A DNA stretch of 64,000 bases from Capitulum mitella (GCA_030062745.1 CP099850.1:5518001-5582000); one strand, 5' to 3'; positions 1 through 12,656 are shown, numbered from the stretch's first letter. Numbers and translations: made by a program. The notes: generated from the letters alone by a model not told the origin.

Positions 1-1755
1 TGAAAAAGCCTACCTGTCCCGCAATGATAGCTTGGGGCATCTTTGTTTAGTTTTCACTGTCATTCTGTCCTTGACAATATCATGTCCCCACATCCCGAGG
101 GTGGCGTCCATGATGTTGTCCATCTCGCTGAGCTCTTTACTCTACTTGAGCGCACTGACGTCCTGCTTCCTCTGAAATTATTTCACCGTGTTAGGTCAAA
201 CTGGTATAAATAAGGAAAAAACTAACAGATCTTGGCGAGGTCAGATACACTGATGTTTTGCTGTTATTACGGTCTCAAAAAAGTTCATGCAAAATTTCAT
301 CCCTTGAAAAAATGCTTCACGCCAGCCCCATGCGCTCCGACATTTGTCTCCCCGAGCGGATGTGATGTGCAAAAGCCATTGACTTCTGAATAGACCGCTA
401 TGGCATGGCATAACAGTAGGTCGTGCTTATGCGTTATCATTATAACTTTTCCAACCTGCAGAGTAGCTTGCTGTACATTTGGAATATATTTGGGGCAGTT
501 CAGACCTATGCGAGTCACGGGTACCCCAAGCGACGCGGCCCGTTGCATCCGAATTGCATGCACTGCCGGACTTGACGATCTTTTCCTCCTGTTCCTGCAC
601 TTGATATGCAGTTTTGCTGCCGCGAAGCTTTAGAGCGTACACGTACGGCAGTCTATGTATGAGGATTATACGTAATTTTGGTCCTTTACAATTATGCGTA
701 TTGAAAAATTGCACTGCATACTGGAATGGGCCATTTGGAACGCTTTTATGGTGTTACGTTTTACGATGCAAAAGCGCGTCTTAAGACTGCGTGCCATTCT
801 TCAATAAACAACACATAAATTATTTGCATTTCTTTTCAGATGAAGATTCATTGGTTTTCTCATTACATTTAATAACTTGTCAGTGATGACGTCATGCATC
901 ACGATCAAGATCCGTTTCGTATTATAAGTGACACTTAGTTTTGAACAACAGTTCATCGGAAAAGGTCAGATGAGCATATTTCAACATTCAGCAATTTGAC
1001 GTGATACGAGTAATCGATCCAAGAAATGAGTGAACTTGAGAAATGTAATTTAACCAAGATATACACAGGTGATGTACTCATAGGTACATACGTATGGCGG
1101 TGCTGCGGCGCATGGTCCCGGAGCTAAGGCGAAGAAAAAAATAGGTGGTGTTTAACACCCCTTCCCTCATTCCAGAAAGTCGAAGGTTAAATAACCTAAT
1201 AAACCAAGACAATGGGGGACAATAACTAATCGTCCATTTATGATATCAGGGAATAGATGAAATACGAGTACATTCAAAAAAACAGACAACATTCCACAAA
1301 TGAAATGCAAAGGCATTCCTCTCATTACGTACGGGGCAATATTGTTTTCAATGAACGTTGCTTCTGGTGTGGAAAAGAAATTGGTCATGAAGACTGACGT
1401 CACCAGTGACAAGACGACAAGTAGGGTTTTTTTTCCTAGGTTTCCACAGGTATCAGGCGAGCAAAACCTCCAATCAGCATGGATAAAATTGTGTAAATAG
1501 CATCATCACATACTCAAAAATTGAGAAACATGCTCCAGTTGCATGCAAATTATTCCACACCAAATGAAACGTCATGTTTCAAGAAAAAAAATGGAAGGAT
1601 GGTTCTTGAAATCTAATCGTATTCCATCGTTCCAAACATAAGTGCACCCGATGGGCGCATCCCCTCCCATTAAGAGCAGATGTTTTGCATTTCCGTCATG
1701 CAAAGCAGGGAACATTTCTGCTTCGCACTAAATTAAACGAGAAATCTCGGGACTG
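1..1755. other. Unassigned AT-rich DNA
   Basis: No coding region, RNA gene or repeat boundary could be supported here. Open frames are short, on both strands, and resemble no protein family I know. Homopolymer runs and AT-rich stretches dominate. It ends where similarity to the inverted repeat starting near 1756 begins. Confidence 0.5.
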
Positions 1756-2540
1756 GGGAACTCGGCAATCTAGACACAGGGTCCCACTTGTCATAACTCC
1801 AGATATCCGCGCAGTTGCCGGGCCATATTGGCACCAAAAGATGTGCAGTGAAGAAGCCATATCCAAGGCGTTTTGTGTCTTAAACATTACAGCTTCCCCA
1901 AAATAATCGCCCGAAGAGATCGAGTTACCCACCGCCTCAGCAACTAGCACGATCTCGAAGCACGGAGCATCTTCACGAGACAGATCAATGTCAGCCTGTA
2001 AAGATGGACAGTTCAGAACACCTCGTGACATATGACGCCACTGAAAAACTAATTAAAATGCAAATCTCGAAACTCGAGAAAGGTTAACAATGGCAATGAA
2101 ACGGAACAGGGAGGTGGACTGGGACCGAACAAGGACAGGCATGAGTATCTGGGAGGAGCAAGGGCGGATGCAGGATTTCGCCGGGGGGGAATGGTCAGCG
2201 CGGGGCTCCCCTCCCGGCCCTGTCCCGCATTTTTTTGCCATCCAGATATGCCATCCAGATTTGCTATCCAGATATGAAAAAACCTTGATCTGCTGGGGTC
2301 CTGGATGTAATATCTGGTATAATTCTGTGCTTTCTGTGGTATAAACTAAGCGACAAATTCCAAGCATGTCAACTCATTTGAAGAAATGTAGCGTTTTGTT
2401 CCCATACAAAATGGCCGAAATATCACAATAACGATGGGATTTTAGGCGGCTGCGTCCCTCCTGTCTCCAGTCTCCACCTGAAATGTCGTTTCTGTTGTCC
2501 AGGAGCCCCTCTGCCGCCTCGTAGCTTCTGGAGACTTTTT
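1756..2540 (+). repeat. Left arm of the long inverted repeat
   Basis: Base-by-base similarity to the complement of 4255-5190 runs from near 1756 (the stretch around TCATAACTCCAG) to the CCTCGTAGCTTCT block near 2520. This arm lacks the palindromic insertion found in the other arm. It contains a C/G-rich block at 2165-2230 with ATGCAGGATTTCGC, which recurs in complement near 4570. Confidence 0.72.
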
Positions 2541-4030
2541 GTCAGCTCCTTGGTGGTTTCGAGTCGTCTGCCGTGTCAGGGCTCTTTAGTGGTCTCAAGT
2601 TCTTTTTACATACACTTCGTGCGGGACCCATCTGGTAGCTTCAGGGAAACTTAAGCCATCTCGGGTTTCCTTTTGTCGTCCCTGGGGAATCTTTACCGCC
2701 TAGGAAGTCTCTCAGGCAGTAACAAGGGCCCTCTGTAAGTTTCTCTCTGCCATGACAGAGGCGCCTCTGGCAATGCTTTAGGTGCCTTGGCCGTTTCAGG
2801 AACTGTTTGGACGTCTCAAGGCTTAGTAGTTTCAGGGCCCTCTCTGGTCATCTCAGTGGCCCTTGCTAGAGAGTGAGAGGGCTCAAAGGCCCCAAAGGCT
2901 CCTCTCTAGCAGTCTCAGTGGATCCCTGTTCTCCTAGGTGCTCGTCTTGTCGTTTCTGGGAACCATTATTGCCGTCTCATGGGCCTCTGGCAGTTACAAA
3001 AGATTTGTTGGTGATTTCAGATCCCCTATGCAGTGTCATGGGCTCTCTGAACATCCCCGGTAGTTTCTAAGGCAGTATCAGGGGTCTTCCTTTGTTACAT
3101 GGGGTACATCTGGCATTCGGGGCCTCACTGGCAGTCTCAGACGGATCTTTTCTATCCCAAGAGCCCGCCCAGCACACTCGGGGCTCTCTGGCCGTTCAAA
3201 GACCCCATACCGTCTAAGAGGTCCTCTTATCGTCTTTGCCTCGCAGGGGCTCTCAGAAATCTTTGGCGGTGTGATGGGCCATCTGCCGTGTAGGGGCCCA
3301 TCTTGCCGTCTCAGGACCCACCTGACCTTCAGAGTCCCCCTGACTGCATCAAGAATCCCCAGGTTTTCAAAAAATAAGAAAATGGTACAGCCCATTTGGG
3401 TCCCTCTCGAGGTTGAGAACGTCATTGATGAGTCCCTGTTCAGTGGGACCCTCTGGTTGGTCGGAGTCTCCTTATGCCGTGCTAGGCACCCTCTAAGTTT
3501 TTGCCGTCTCATGGGCCTCTCTGCCACTTTCAACGGTCTCATGGACCCTTTGTCGTGTTGGGACCCCGCTTGCGGCCCGGGGGCCCTTTGAGAGTTTCTG
3601 GGGCCTTTGTATCCATCTAAGGGGTCATCTCACCATCTCAGGGCCTCATAAACCCTTACGGAGGACCTCTCATGGCATCAGGAACCTTCAGCTTTTCATA
3701 CAGGTCCGTGAAACCCAATTAAGGCTGCTATGGCATTCGAGGGTTTCCTGTGCCGTCCTAGGGACTCATTTCTCATCTTGGCCGTCTCAGGGGCCCTGTG
3801 GCTCTTCTTGCAGAATCAGTGGTAATCTGCCGTGTTGAGGCCCTGTGATCGTCTCAGGAGTCCTTTGAAAGCTTCAGGGGCCCTCCCAGGGGCTCAGCCA
3901 GACAAAAATTTGAGTGTCCTCGCCCAGTGGCGGGTTTCCCACCTCATGTGGACCCCCTAGACAGCAGGGGCCCTCCGAAGGCTCCAGGGGCTCCTGACGG
4001 CCCCCTGACGGCCTGCGGAGGGGCATTCTG
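2540..4030. repeat. Degenerate short tandem repeat field
   Basis: Variants of GCCGTCTCAGGGGCCCT and similar phrases (GTCTCAGGG, CTCTGGCAGT, GGGGCCCT) recur roughly every 30 bases for about 1.5 kb. No two units are identical, so this is an old array. Both strands show many short open frames because the repeat is C/G-rich and low in stops. None has credible protein features. Confidence 0.6.
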
Positions 4031-4254
4031 CCGGCTGTGGAGGCCTCCGATAAAAAGTTGTTTCTGGCGCGATCGTCGATAATCAGAGAAGAGCCAGCTG
4101 GTTGTGACTCATGACGTTTAGAAACGGGAAGCGTCCAATAGCGTAAAATTTTCACTGGCTATTTTTATTCAAGGGGAGCAGTCGTAGGATACGTGCTCGC
4201 CATTGGTGATGCAACCCACAAAATCTTGGGTCGGCTGTACCTAGGGGCGCCGAT

Positions 4255-5190
4255 TTCTGAGTCACAAGAAGCTACGAGGGGGCAGAGTGACTCCTTGACG
4301 ACAGAAACGACATTTCAGGTAGGGACGCAGCCGCCTAAAATCCCACCGTTGTTGCGATATTTCGACCACTTTGTAGGGGAACAAAACGCAACATTTTTTT
4401 CAAATGAGGTGAAGAGCTTGGATTCTGTCACGTACTTTATACAACAAAAAGCGAAAAATTTTGTCAAATATTTCAGCCAGGACCCTAGCAGATCACGTTT
4501 TTTCATACTTCGAGAGTAAAAAAATGGGGCTAAGGCTGGGAGGGGAGTCCCGCGTTGACCATTCCCCCCTGCGAAATCCTGCATCCGCTCTTGCCCTTCC
4601 CAGATACTCATGCCTGTCGTTGTTCGGTCCCAGTCCACCTTCCTGTTCCATTTCATTGCCATTGTTAACCTATTTCGAGTTTCGAGACTGTTGCCTTTTA
4701 CCTTGCATTCGCTGAAACTCGGACCGTAAAGAGTCTTCGTGACATCACGCCCAGTTTGGACCCTCAGTTGGTCACAGTTCTGGGGCTGCCAAACCGTGAC
4801 CAACTGTGGGTCAGATTGGACGTGACGTCACGAAGATTATTTGCCGTCCGGACTTCAGCCAACGCACCCTAAGGGTGCATTAATCCTTCTGAACCTTTCA
4901 GTGACGCCATATTTCACGAGGGGTTCTGAACCGTCGATCCTGAAAGGTTGACGTTGATTTGTCTCGTGAAGATGCTCCGCGCTTCGAGATCGTGCTAGCT
5001 GTAGAGGCGGTGGGTAACTCGATCTCTTCGGGCGATTATTTTGGGGAAGCTGTAATGTTTAAAAGACACAAAACGCCTTGGATATGGCTTTTTCTTCACT
5101 GCACATCTTTTGGCGCCAATATGGCTAGGCAACCACGCGAATTTCTGGAGTTATGAAAAGTGGGAAGCCTGCGCCTGGAGTACCGAGAAC
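4255..5190 (-). repeat. Right arm of the long inverted repeat
   Basis: This is the complement of the left arm. The best-kept part is 4961-5075, which matches the complement of about 1870-1985, including the run spelling GGCGATTATTTTGGGG and its counterpart. It is longer than the left arm mainly because of a roughly 190-bp palindromic insertion at 4699-4880. Confidence 0.72.
4699..4880. mobile_element. Nested near-palindromic MITE-like insertion
   Basis: The two halves are near-complements. TCTTCGTGACATCACG at 4735 pairs with CGTGACGTCACGAAGA ending at 4839, AGTTGGTCAC pairs with GTGACCAACT at the centre, and CTGAAACTCGG pairs with CCGGACTTCAG outside. It is absent from the equivalent place in the left arm (near 2060-2075), so it was gained after the arms formed. 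No coding capacity. Confidence 0.65.
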
Positions 5191-8100
5191 TCCACCCGTG
5201 GGGAACCCCATAACATAAATTTCAGGAGCTTGGATTGTAGGACTCACATGCTCCCTCGCCATCGGGTTTGAAATGCAAACAATTTAGGCCAAGTCGTAGA
5301 CTTGCCTGACCACAGTCACCGAAGCACGCGTCCTTTGACGTCGACACTCGACACTGCATGGTTCAAGTCGAGACGCGGTGATCGTTGACCGGAAGAAACC
5401 GCCTTGGTAACTTCTGCTTCGTAATCGCCTGTCCGCGCATGCACAAATTAATGGTGCGATAGGAATCTTGTTGGTTGTCGCCAGAACGTCTATGGTTTAT
5501 GGTCTAACCGTAAGGTATCTGGGCAGATGGATCGTAGCAGAATGAAACATTGGCTATCAGTGGACTGAACTATGTTCAGAAAGAGAAAGAAGTGATCCGA
5601 ATAGCGGCTTTTGGAAGACATCTCAATGTGGGTAACAAATGGAGCTTTTGGGTCATGCATTTATTCATAGATAATTCAAAGGGTGTCTTTGTTTAAGAAA
5701 CTGGAAATGTCCTTGTTAGCACGTAGGGCTTCATTTCGATCCCCTTTTATCTCCCAGATATCTCCCTCTATTAATTTTATGAAGATTAGTGAATGATTAA
5801 TCTAGCCAAAATCTGTTGTTTGACACCGAACTAAGACGTTTTTTCTCTAAGTGTCCGATGAATTTCCTCGCAACTATCGGTCAGATCGCCTCGGGACGCA
5901 CGAACTTGAAACCAGAACTGATCGGGTAATCGCAGAGCACACACATGTTCACTGCGCGAGGCGCATGCCATACGCAAACGACGGCAATGTGAAAAGGCTG
6001 TTTCTGGGCGTTTTCTTAGTATTAGGTGTGGTGCTGGCGATCCAGAGAGAGCAGCAACTAGAAAAAAGCATCACAGTGTAGCTCGATGCATCGTCTCTCG
6101 TTCCTACGGAAAGTACGGCGTCTCCGGCCCACAGTTCGGGCGCCATTCCGCCTTGAAGCAAGCAACTCTCTCATTCTCGAACCCCTTATCGTTTCCACTT
6201 CAGTATCGCTTACAGTCTTTCGACTTTTTGCAACGAAAATCACATTGACGTGTAGCCCGTTGTTTTGTGTTCCATTTCAGCCCTAGAAATTACGGTATCT
6301 TATTGTAGTGTGTTTGTAATAGGTTGTTTGGTAAAGTCCTGCATGCCCTAAGACGGATTTATCGTGAAAAATATAAGAACATGCCCGCTGCATTCGCCGG
6401 CTCAATTCACAACCAAATAAAATGAATCGCGCACGCGCAGTTCAAAACCTGGGATCCCCGTAGACGACAAATCGGCACATTTCGTTGTCGAAGTAGTCTC
6501 GGTTTCAGGAGACTGTTTTGGCCACTCAGGGGCAGTGGCTCGAAATGGATATCCTCTCAAAAGAAATTGAACAGCACGTCGCATGAGTAGAGCCCTGTGT
6601 GCACTCGCGAAGAACAAAATGGCCGTTTGCCATATGACCTTTTGTGTCGAAAGTTCACGCAGTCAACAAGATGGGATGATCAAAACGCGATGCAAAATAG
6701 AATAAAGTGCGTTTATAAACAGGGTCTGTTATGCATAGGAGGGTCCAGCCAGGAGCACGTTAGCGTCTGTTATGACAGTCCGCACCCCAAAGCCCAAAAC
6801 CATCCGAAGATCCCAAAGGCAAGACTGTTGCAAAAACGATACTTCTAGAAACCGGAAAGTTCTCACTTCGTAAGTCCTGCTTAACGAAACAGGCGGCCAG
6901 TCCTAGTAAAACATAAATGTTTTGACACCAATAAAATTCCTTCGTCAGTGAGATCGGCGACTGATTCCACTGAAGAATGGTTATGAAGACGTGCCAAAAT
7001 ATTTGCTTTTTATGATTCGAACCCTTATGTTCACGTATACTCCGCGACAACTTAGAGAACATCAGCCTACATACAAAAAATATGTTAAGAGCACAAACAT
7101 GCGTCAAAGCAGCTGGCTTTGTGATATGATGCAAAATCTGACAATCAACAGTTAATCTGCCATGTTTGGTTGTTCTTTGGTTCTTCTGGTTACTGTTTCC
7201 TTCATATTTAGCAACACGATCTGTGCACTGTCCCTTCCTCCCAGATCTGGCAATGTGATGATGCCTCGTGCGACTTGGTTTTGTTATTTTTTCGATGCAT
7301 GAGCATGCGTTGCAGTGGGGAGTCTTACTTCATGAACGATGTAGTAGAACGATGCAGTGAAGTTTTTTAATGGAATGAAAACGCTGTCTGGTGAATTCCC
7401 ACTTTTTTGCGACGCCATAAAATCTGCCCCAAACAAATCGAGAGCGTGCACCAAACGTAAGGATTGCAAAGCTGATCACAATGAAAACCATTTTGAAACC
7501 ACTTTCATTGGACAGTCTTCAAACAATGCAAGTCATGTAAGAAAGCCTTGGACCCCCAGACCCTACCTGAAACTGAGAATCTCGATTTAAGGGGAGTTTC
7601 TGAACCCCTTCCAGGATCTACACTTGTCTCCGTACAAACTACTGTAAATTTAACTGTGGTGTGCGTGACTGTAAAACGACAAAAATTAGCTGTTCAGGCT
7701 CATTTTTGTAACGGTAAAAACTGTATCGAGTAATCATACAGTCTGATTTTCCTCTTCCGATACGATATAACGTTTCATAACACATTGTTACACCTGAATA
7801 AGCTATGGCGATGGGGACATGAAGTGGATGCGATCAGTTCGGCGCTCTTTGCCGTTAATATATTCCCATTATACACACGCAGCGTGAGAGATACGCGAGC
7901 GGTGCTGCTCTGCACACACCATTACTGGTGTTTACCCGCGCAAGATTATTGATCCCAGCAAGTGTCCTACAGCCACTCGCCGATGGTGCTGGAACAGGAT
8001 CATCTTGTAGCAAGTAGCCCTGGCCTGACCATGTCGTCATGGAGTACAGTGACAAGTGCTTTGCGATGATGATGCCGATGAAGAGATGAATATAAAGAGA

Positions 8101-8528
8101 TATTACTGGCTCTCTTATATGGCCTGCCTCGACCGTGGCATACGGAAATATATCTATAAATGGTTCCTGACGTGAAGCCGCATCTATGACGTCACCAGCA
8201 CAGCAACGCATCCCTCACTTTTTTCAGAGTTTAACAATGCACCATCATTACATGAAAAAGCGCAGATCAAATCCTGGATGACGTGGGGCTGGCCGGTGCG
8301 AGGTCGGCCGCGGACGAGCACCTGCGACTCGGCCCGGCTCCCGCGTCAGAGGCGGATTTTGAACGCGACTCGACGGAGCCCGCGCCACCGTGTGGCAAAC
8401 AGCCCGGCCTGGCCTTGTTGCCGTGGTGGACAGTGGCAGGACTTTCGCGACGGAGAAACGCCTGCCTCAGGACATATTACCAGTTCCCTAATATAGTCTA
8501 CCGTCTACCTCGACGGTGGCATGCGTGA

Positions 8529-8530
<2 letters not shown>
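5191..8530. other. Unassigned DNA with minor repeats
   Basis: No gene is supported. The stretch 5755-5870 resembles 33440-33540 (shared ATGAAGATTAGTGAA and TTCTCTAAGTGT-like blocks), so it is a dispersed repeat. The block at 8102-8160 (CTCGACCGTGGCAT) recurs with changes at 8472-8530 (CTCGACGGTGGCAT). A GC-rich stretch at 8275-8528 is open for about 80 codons with G/C-ending codons but matches nothing I recognise and lacks clear splice sites. Confidence 0.4.

Positions 8531-8572
<42 letters not shown>
8531..8572. repeat. (AT)n microsatellite
   Basis: An uninterrupted AT dinucleotide run of about 42 bases, at the 3' edge of a GC-rich stretch. Confidence 0.97.
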
Positions 8573-8574
<2 letters not shown>

Positions 8575-9517
8575 ACCGATGCTTCCCAACTATAGCAAAG
8601 TTCTTACGCATTCAGCTAACTTAAGTTTTGTGTTCAGGCATCACGTGACTGAGCATTACCTGCCTTTCGACAAGGAGAAATTTTGGGCGATACCAACGGC
8701 ACTTTGACTCGGTTTGCATTGTAAACTGGTTAAAATATCCTCGGAAGTTTGGGCAAGCTGTATCTTCAAGTCTGCATATATGGTAATTCTTTTAAATCTC
8801 TCAGGACCTGGGCCATTCAAAACTAGCAAAAGTGTTGAGAAAATGTACAGAAGAGATAAGCACGTAGCCAGGATTTTCCTGAGGTGGAGCCGAATGCCAA
8901 ATTTTGTTACAAGGCACCGACAATGACGAAATGTATAGGAAAAAACAATTCTATCTTACTGACATCATATTTAACACTAAAAAACATGATGTTTGTTTTT
9001 ACAGCATTTATACGAGTATCATCAGTGTTCCGCATTCCTGCGAAATCGCTACATACCTAGTGTAGACTGCTTTACTGGGGGAGGGGCACGAGCCCCATGC
9101 CCCTCTCCTAATTGCTACGTCCCTGACAAGAGTTTAAGAAAAAATGGAAGTTTATTTTTTGTAAATCGGACTCACTGGCAAAACAGGACAAAGAGGGAGG
9201 AAAACAGGCGTCAACACGCCTCCGCCATAACAGTAATGAAACCCATCAGCAGGTTTTTAGAGCTAAAGAGACCGGGAGATCATTCCTATTTCTTTCGCTC
9301 CATTGTATTTGTACCAAAAGAGTGAGCAATCGTGAAAAATAAGGGTCTTCTACCCCGACGATGTAAATTACCCTGAACACGGTGTAAGTGTAGACGTAAT
9401 AGCTCATCGGTGCAGCCAATAAATAAAATCCCACTACCATTTAAAAGCAATTAATAGTTTTCTTTCACGTTTGATCAATTTTCCGTCGTCCAATTTCATA
9501 CATGTTGTATGAATAGT
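8573..9517. other. Unassigned DNA
   Basis: No gene is seen. The phrase AGCCAGGATTTTCC near 8867 recurs in variant form near 12946 and 19158, always followed by a purine-rich stretch. It is probably the edge of an abundant interspersed repeat whose limits I cannot set. Confidence 0.4.
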
Positions 9518-11023
9518 TTAATACCACCCCACCGGCCCCGACTGGTGGGGGACCGTTGATCCCCTTGAGGTTTTTCAAAGATTGCAAAAGAACGAAGGAA
9601 CGCAGCGTCACGAAATTTTGTGTACCTTTTGCTCGAGCATTTTTACATCTTGCGTCAAAGTTTTGACCTCAGGTCAAATGAGGTGTCTGACCTGGATCAG
9701 GTCAAACGGACCAATGCCTAAAAAAGTTTAGTGCCCCGGAACTTTTTCGGAAAACATGCCATCACAATAGAGCTTACGGAGATTAGAGACAGATGCAACA
9801 AATCCGCTGTCTCAGATTTTTTTGGAAGCTTCCAGTTCATTGACCTAAGGTTAACCCTATTTCCAAGACATGTCGTTTTATCGGACATTGATGGAATTCT
9901 TGTTCAGCCTTTTGAGTAAGGTGACGCAGACGTCCAATGAAAGTCATTGGGCAAAATATCAGTGACCTCCAATCATTGATCTGAGGTAAGGTCACCAACA
10001 ACCGCTATGAGCCAAGGCGCTCCGTCATTAAAATCGGCGATGGATGACTTGGAACCGATGGAAAATGACATAATTGGCTATCGCAATTGCAAATAATACC
10101 AAGCCGTTCAAAAGTTAAAATGAAAATACGTATTTTGGAAATAAAGGGGATTTCACAAATAAACTCCCGCCATTTGCGTAGATTGATAGTTACTGATTTT
10201 CTTCCAAATTTAAGCACGAAAAATCATCAGAATAGCCATTGCAACCAAGGCATATCATTTGGCAAAACATATGTCGCCAAGATAATCCAAAATAATAGGC
10301 ATAATATAAAAGCATAATCATAATATAATAGCATAATATAATAGCACACTTAATAGAATAATATAATAGCATAATATAATAGCACACTTAATAGAATAAT
10401 ATAATAGCATGATATAGTAGCATAATCATAATATAATGATAATATAATAGCATAATCATAATATAACAGCATAATCATAAATAATAGCATAATCATAATC
10501 CAAAATAATAAGCATATGTCGCCAAAATATTCCAAAATAAAGGAACACTAAAATTAGTTCCCGTTAATACCATCCCGTGTTCGGCACTCGCGCCCGCTAT
10601 GCAGTGGCGCGAATATTGCTGTGCCTGTAACTCAACGTTTCTACGTAAATATGGAACAAATCAGAGAAACTACACGTGTATGGGCATCTGACATCGGATT
10701 TTTACCGATTCGTTGCTTTATTGATCACAGTCCTTGAGAGATCACAGCCTTTACTAATAACAGCCTCTGAGAGGTAGGTCGTTTCTAGTTTTCATATAGC
10801 CGGCTATGGGAAAATACGTAAAGGACTTAAATGGTATACATATCATCCTGACATAGAAAAATGAGACCAGTTTCGAGCTCTGCTCATCACGAGCTTTTCA
10901 ACGATACGCTTTCTTTTATCGTGCGACCAACCGTTAGCGAGTTACAGGGGGCAGGCGGTCAACCGTCCATCCCGCCCCCAGTCGGGCGTGCATAGCGCCA
11001 ACTGCCGGTCGGGTGTGGGTTAA
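9518..11023. mobile_element. TTAA-bounded non-autonomous DNA transposon, piggyBac-like (1.5 kb)
   Basis: The segment begins TTAATACCACCCCACCGGC and ends GCCGGTCGGGTGTGGGTTAA. The ends form an imperfect terminal inverted repeat, and TTAA stands at both borders, as expected for piggyBac-superfamily target duplication. It aligns along most of its length, in the same orientation, with 53701-54975. Shared blocks include TGAGGTTTT near 9567 and 53762, CTTTTTCGGAAAA near 9743 and 53937, and ATCGTGCGAC near 10918 and 54878. No transposase is encoded. This copy alone carries a long AT-rich repeat at about 10290-10510. Confidence 0.65.
10290..10510. repeat. AT-rich simple repeat (ATAATATAATAGC-type)
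   Basis: Units such as ATAATATAATAGC and ATAATCATAATATA recur about a dozen times, and one longer block (AGCACACTTAATAGAATAAT) is duplicated. The paralogous element at 53701-54975 lacks this array, so it expanded after the copies separated. Confidence 0.9.
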
Positions 11024-12574
11024 GAAATAAGACTAGATTGGACTGCACGAAGTGCCTCTCAGCTCGCAATGCATTATTCGTGCCAACGTTGCAATGCATG
11101 TTTTGGCATCGCGTTCCACGTTTCTTTCAAATCTGTACTCATTCTCGCATGCGGATGCTGTCTTGGCATGACGAGGAACATTCCCATTCGGGGAGGTGAT
11201 CTTGTTCCTCTCGTGCGGCGCGAGCTGGGGGCAGTAAACTTGGAACTTGGATGGACCTTAGCAGCTTCCGCAAATTTCCCAGATCACAGAAGACCATACC
11301 GTCGTAATCGTCGACCGGGCCGACGTAAGTAGCACCAGAAGACCAGCGAATGCAGCGATGGGCATCTGAACTCTGTGTCGCGCGTGTGATCTCGTTGTTT
11401 CCGGACAGTCTCCGCTTCGTGTTTATCGCAGTTACGTGAGCAGGGGTTGGCTTGGCTGAAACCCTCCCAGGACACGGCTGGGGTGAGACTGACTTCGCTC
11501 CAGTAGCAGTCTCGCTGAAAGTCAAAGCTGATTAAATTTGCACTTGACATTCATAGCGGTTGGCACCATTCACATTATTGTGCCGATCAGATTTATTACA
11601 AACGCAATACAGTACAATCACACTATTATCAAAATGATCCCAACACGATAACATGAACGTACAACAGAAAGGCATGTAAACGAGCAGAACGGCTATTTTC
11701 ATGAATCATTCCATCTAGCTCGACTCAAAGGTATGGCATAAATTTTTGCCCCTCCTCCGGACTTCCAGCGTAAAATTACCAAACGTGGTCGAAGGCCAGC
11801 CCCTCAGGATTCTGCGGCTGACTCGCTAAAAACAGAGCACCTGAGTGCCGCCGTCCCCCTCCGCTCCGGACGAGTTCCCTGTGACGCGCACGTTCCTGTT
11901 GTGGAGAGCCGTAGCGCAGACTGCTGCCACGCCTCAGCTGTGGTGCGCCAGTCGGCCGGGCGCCGGCGGACGCCCGAGGACCCGGCACCGCCCAGGCGTC
12001 CGAGCCCGGAGCACGCCCGCCCGCCCCAGCTGCGTCATTACACGCCGTCGGCGGCCGTCCCGCTCACCGCTCGCTGCGACGCACAAATGCCCCGGGGCGA
12101 ACAGGCCGTAATCCGCTCTGAGAGATGCAGGTGAGCAGACGACCGGGAGCGGTCAGCACGCACGGCTGGTGCGATGCGGGCCGACACGAGCAAACGAGAA
12201 GAGACGGGCTCACGGAAGAGCGGCTTGGATAGTTTCTTCGATCTCCTAGCCGATCTTGAGCGACTGTCGGGAATGGGTACCACTCTCGTCTGCTAGTAGA
12301 CCACTCAGCATCATTCTATTCATAGCTCACTCCTTTCAGATTTGCATAAAAATGGTTCTTTGGCATTCCATAAAATATCTTGACGTTTCTGAAGCCTTTC
12401 ACCCCTCATTTCCTTTCTTTCTCGACGTTCCTTCCTTTTACTGCCTTCAACTCGGGTAGGGTGAAAGCCTGAAATTTAACGTTTATTTGCGGACTGCTTC
12501 AGAAGCAAATCAACAACGCAAAAATGCTCGGAAGTGGCAACAGGTGATATTAAATGAACTCAGTCGGCCACGAC

Positions 12575-12578
<4 letters not shown>
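11024..12578. other. Unassigned DNA with a GC-rich island (about 11830-12290)
   Basis: The island is CpG-rich, unlike its flanks. On the plus strand a frame is open for about 130 codons up to 12131, ending at a good splice-donor string (GATGCAGGTGAGC at 12124-12136). The predicted peptide is Pro/Arg-rich and matches no family I know. It could be a CpG island with a first exon, or chance openness in GC-rich DNA. Confidence 0.3.
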
Positions 12579-12655
<77 letters not shown>

Positions 12656-12656
12656 G
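12579..12656. repeat. (TA)n microsatellite
   Basis: About 70 bases of alternating TA with one interruption near its 3' end. Open frames reading Tyr-Ile repeats across it are artefacts. Confidence 0.97.

Larger units (their letters stand above)
1756..5190. mobile_element. Long-inverted-repeat (foldback-like) element with satellite interior
   Basis: The left arm (about 1756-2540) matches the reverse complement of the right arm (about 4255-5190). Matching landmarks include TCTTCACGAGACAG at 1970-1984 against its complement near 4961, and GAAATGTCGTTTCTG near 2480 against its complement near 4305. The arms are diverged and carry indels, so the element is old. About 1.7 kb of short degenerate repeats lies between them. 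No transposase frame is visible. Long arms around simple internal repeats recall foldback elements, but no superfamily can be assigned. A decayed DNA transposon with very long terminal inverted repeats, or an inverted segmental duplication, remain possible. Confidence 0.7.

Noticed and set aside
2090..4803. Several 80-160-codon frames in the inverted-repeat element
   Set aside because: They lie across repeat arms and the satellite field, differ between the two arms, and have no domains.
10190..10535. Tyr/Leu-rich membrane peptides on the minus strand
   Set aside because: They are translations of the AT-rich simple repeat inside a transposon copy.
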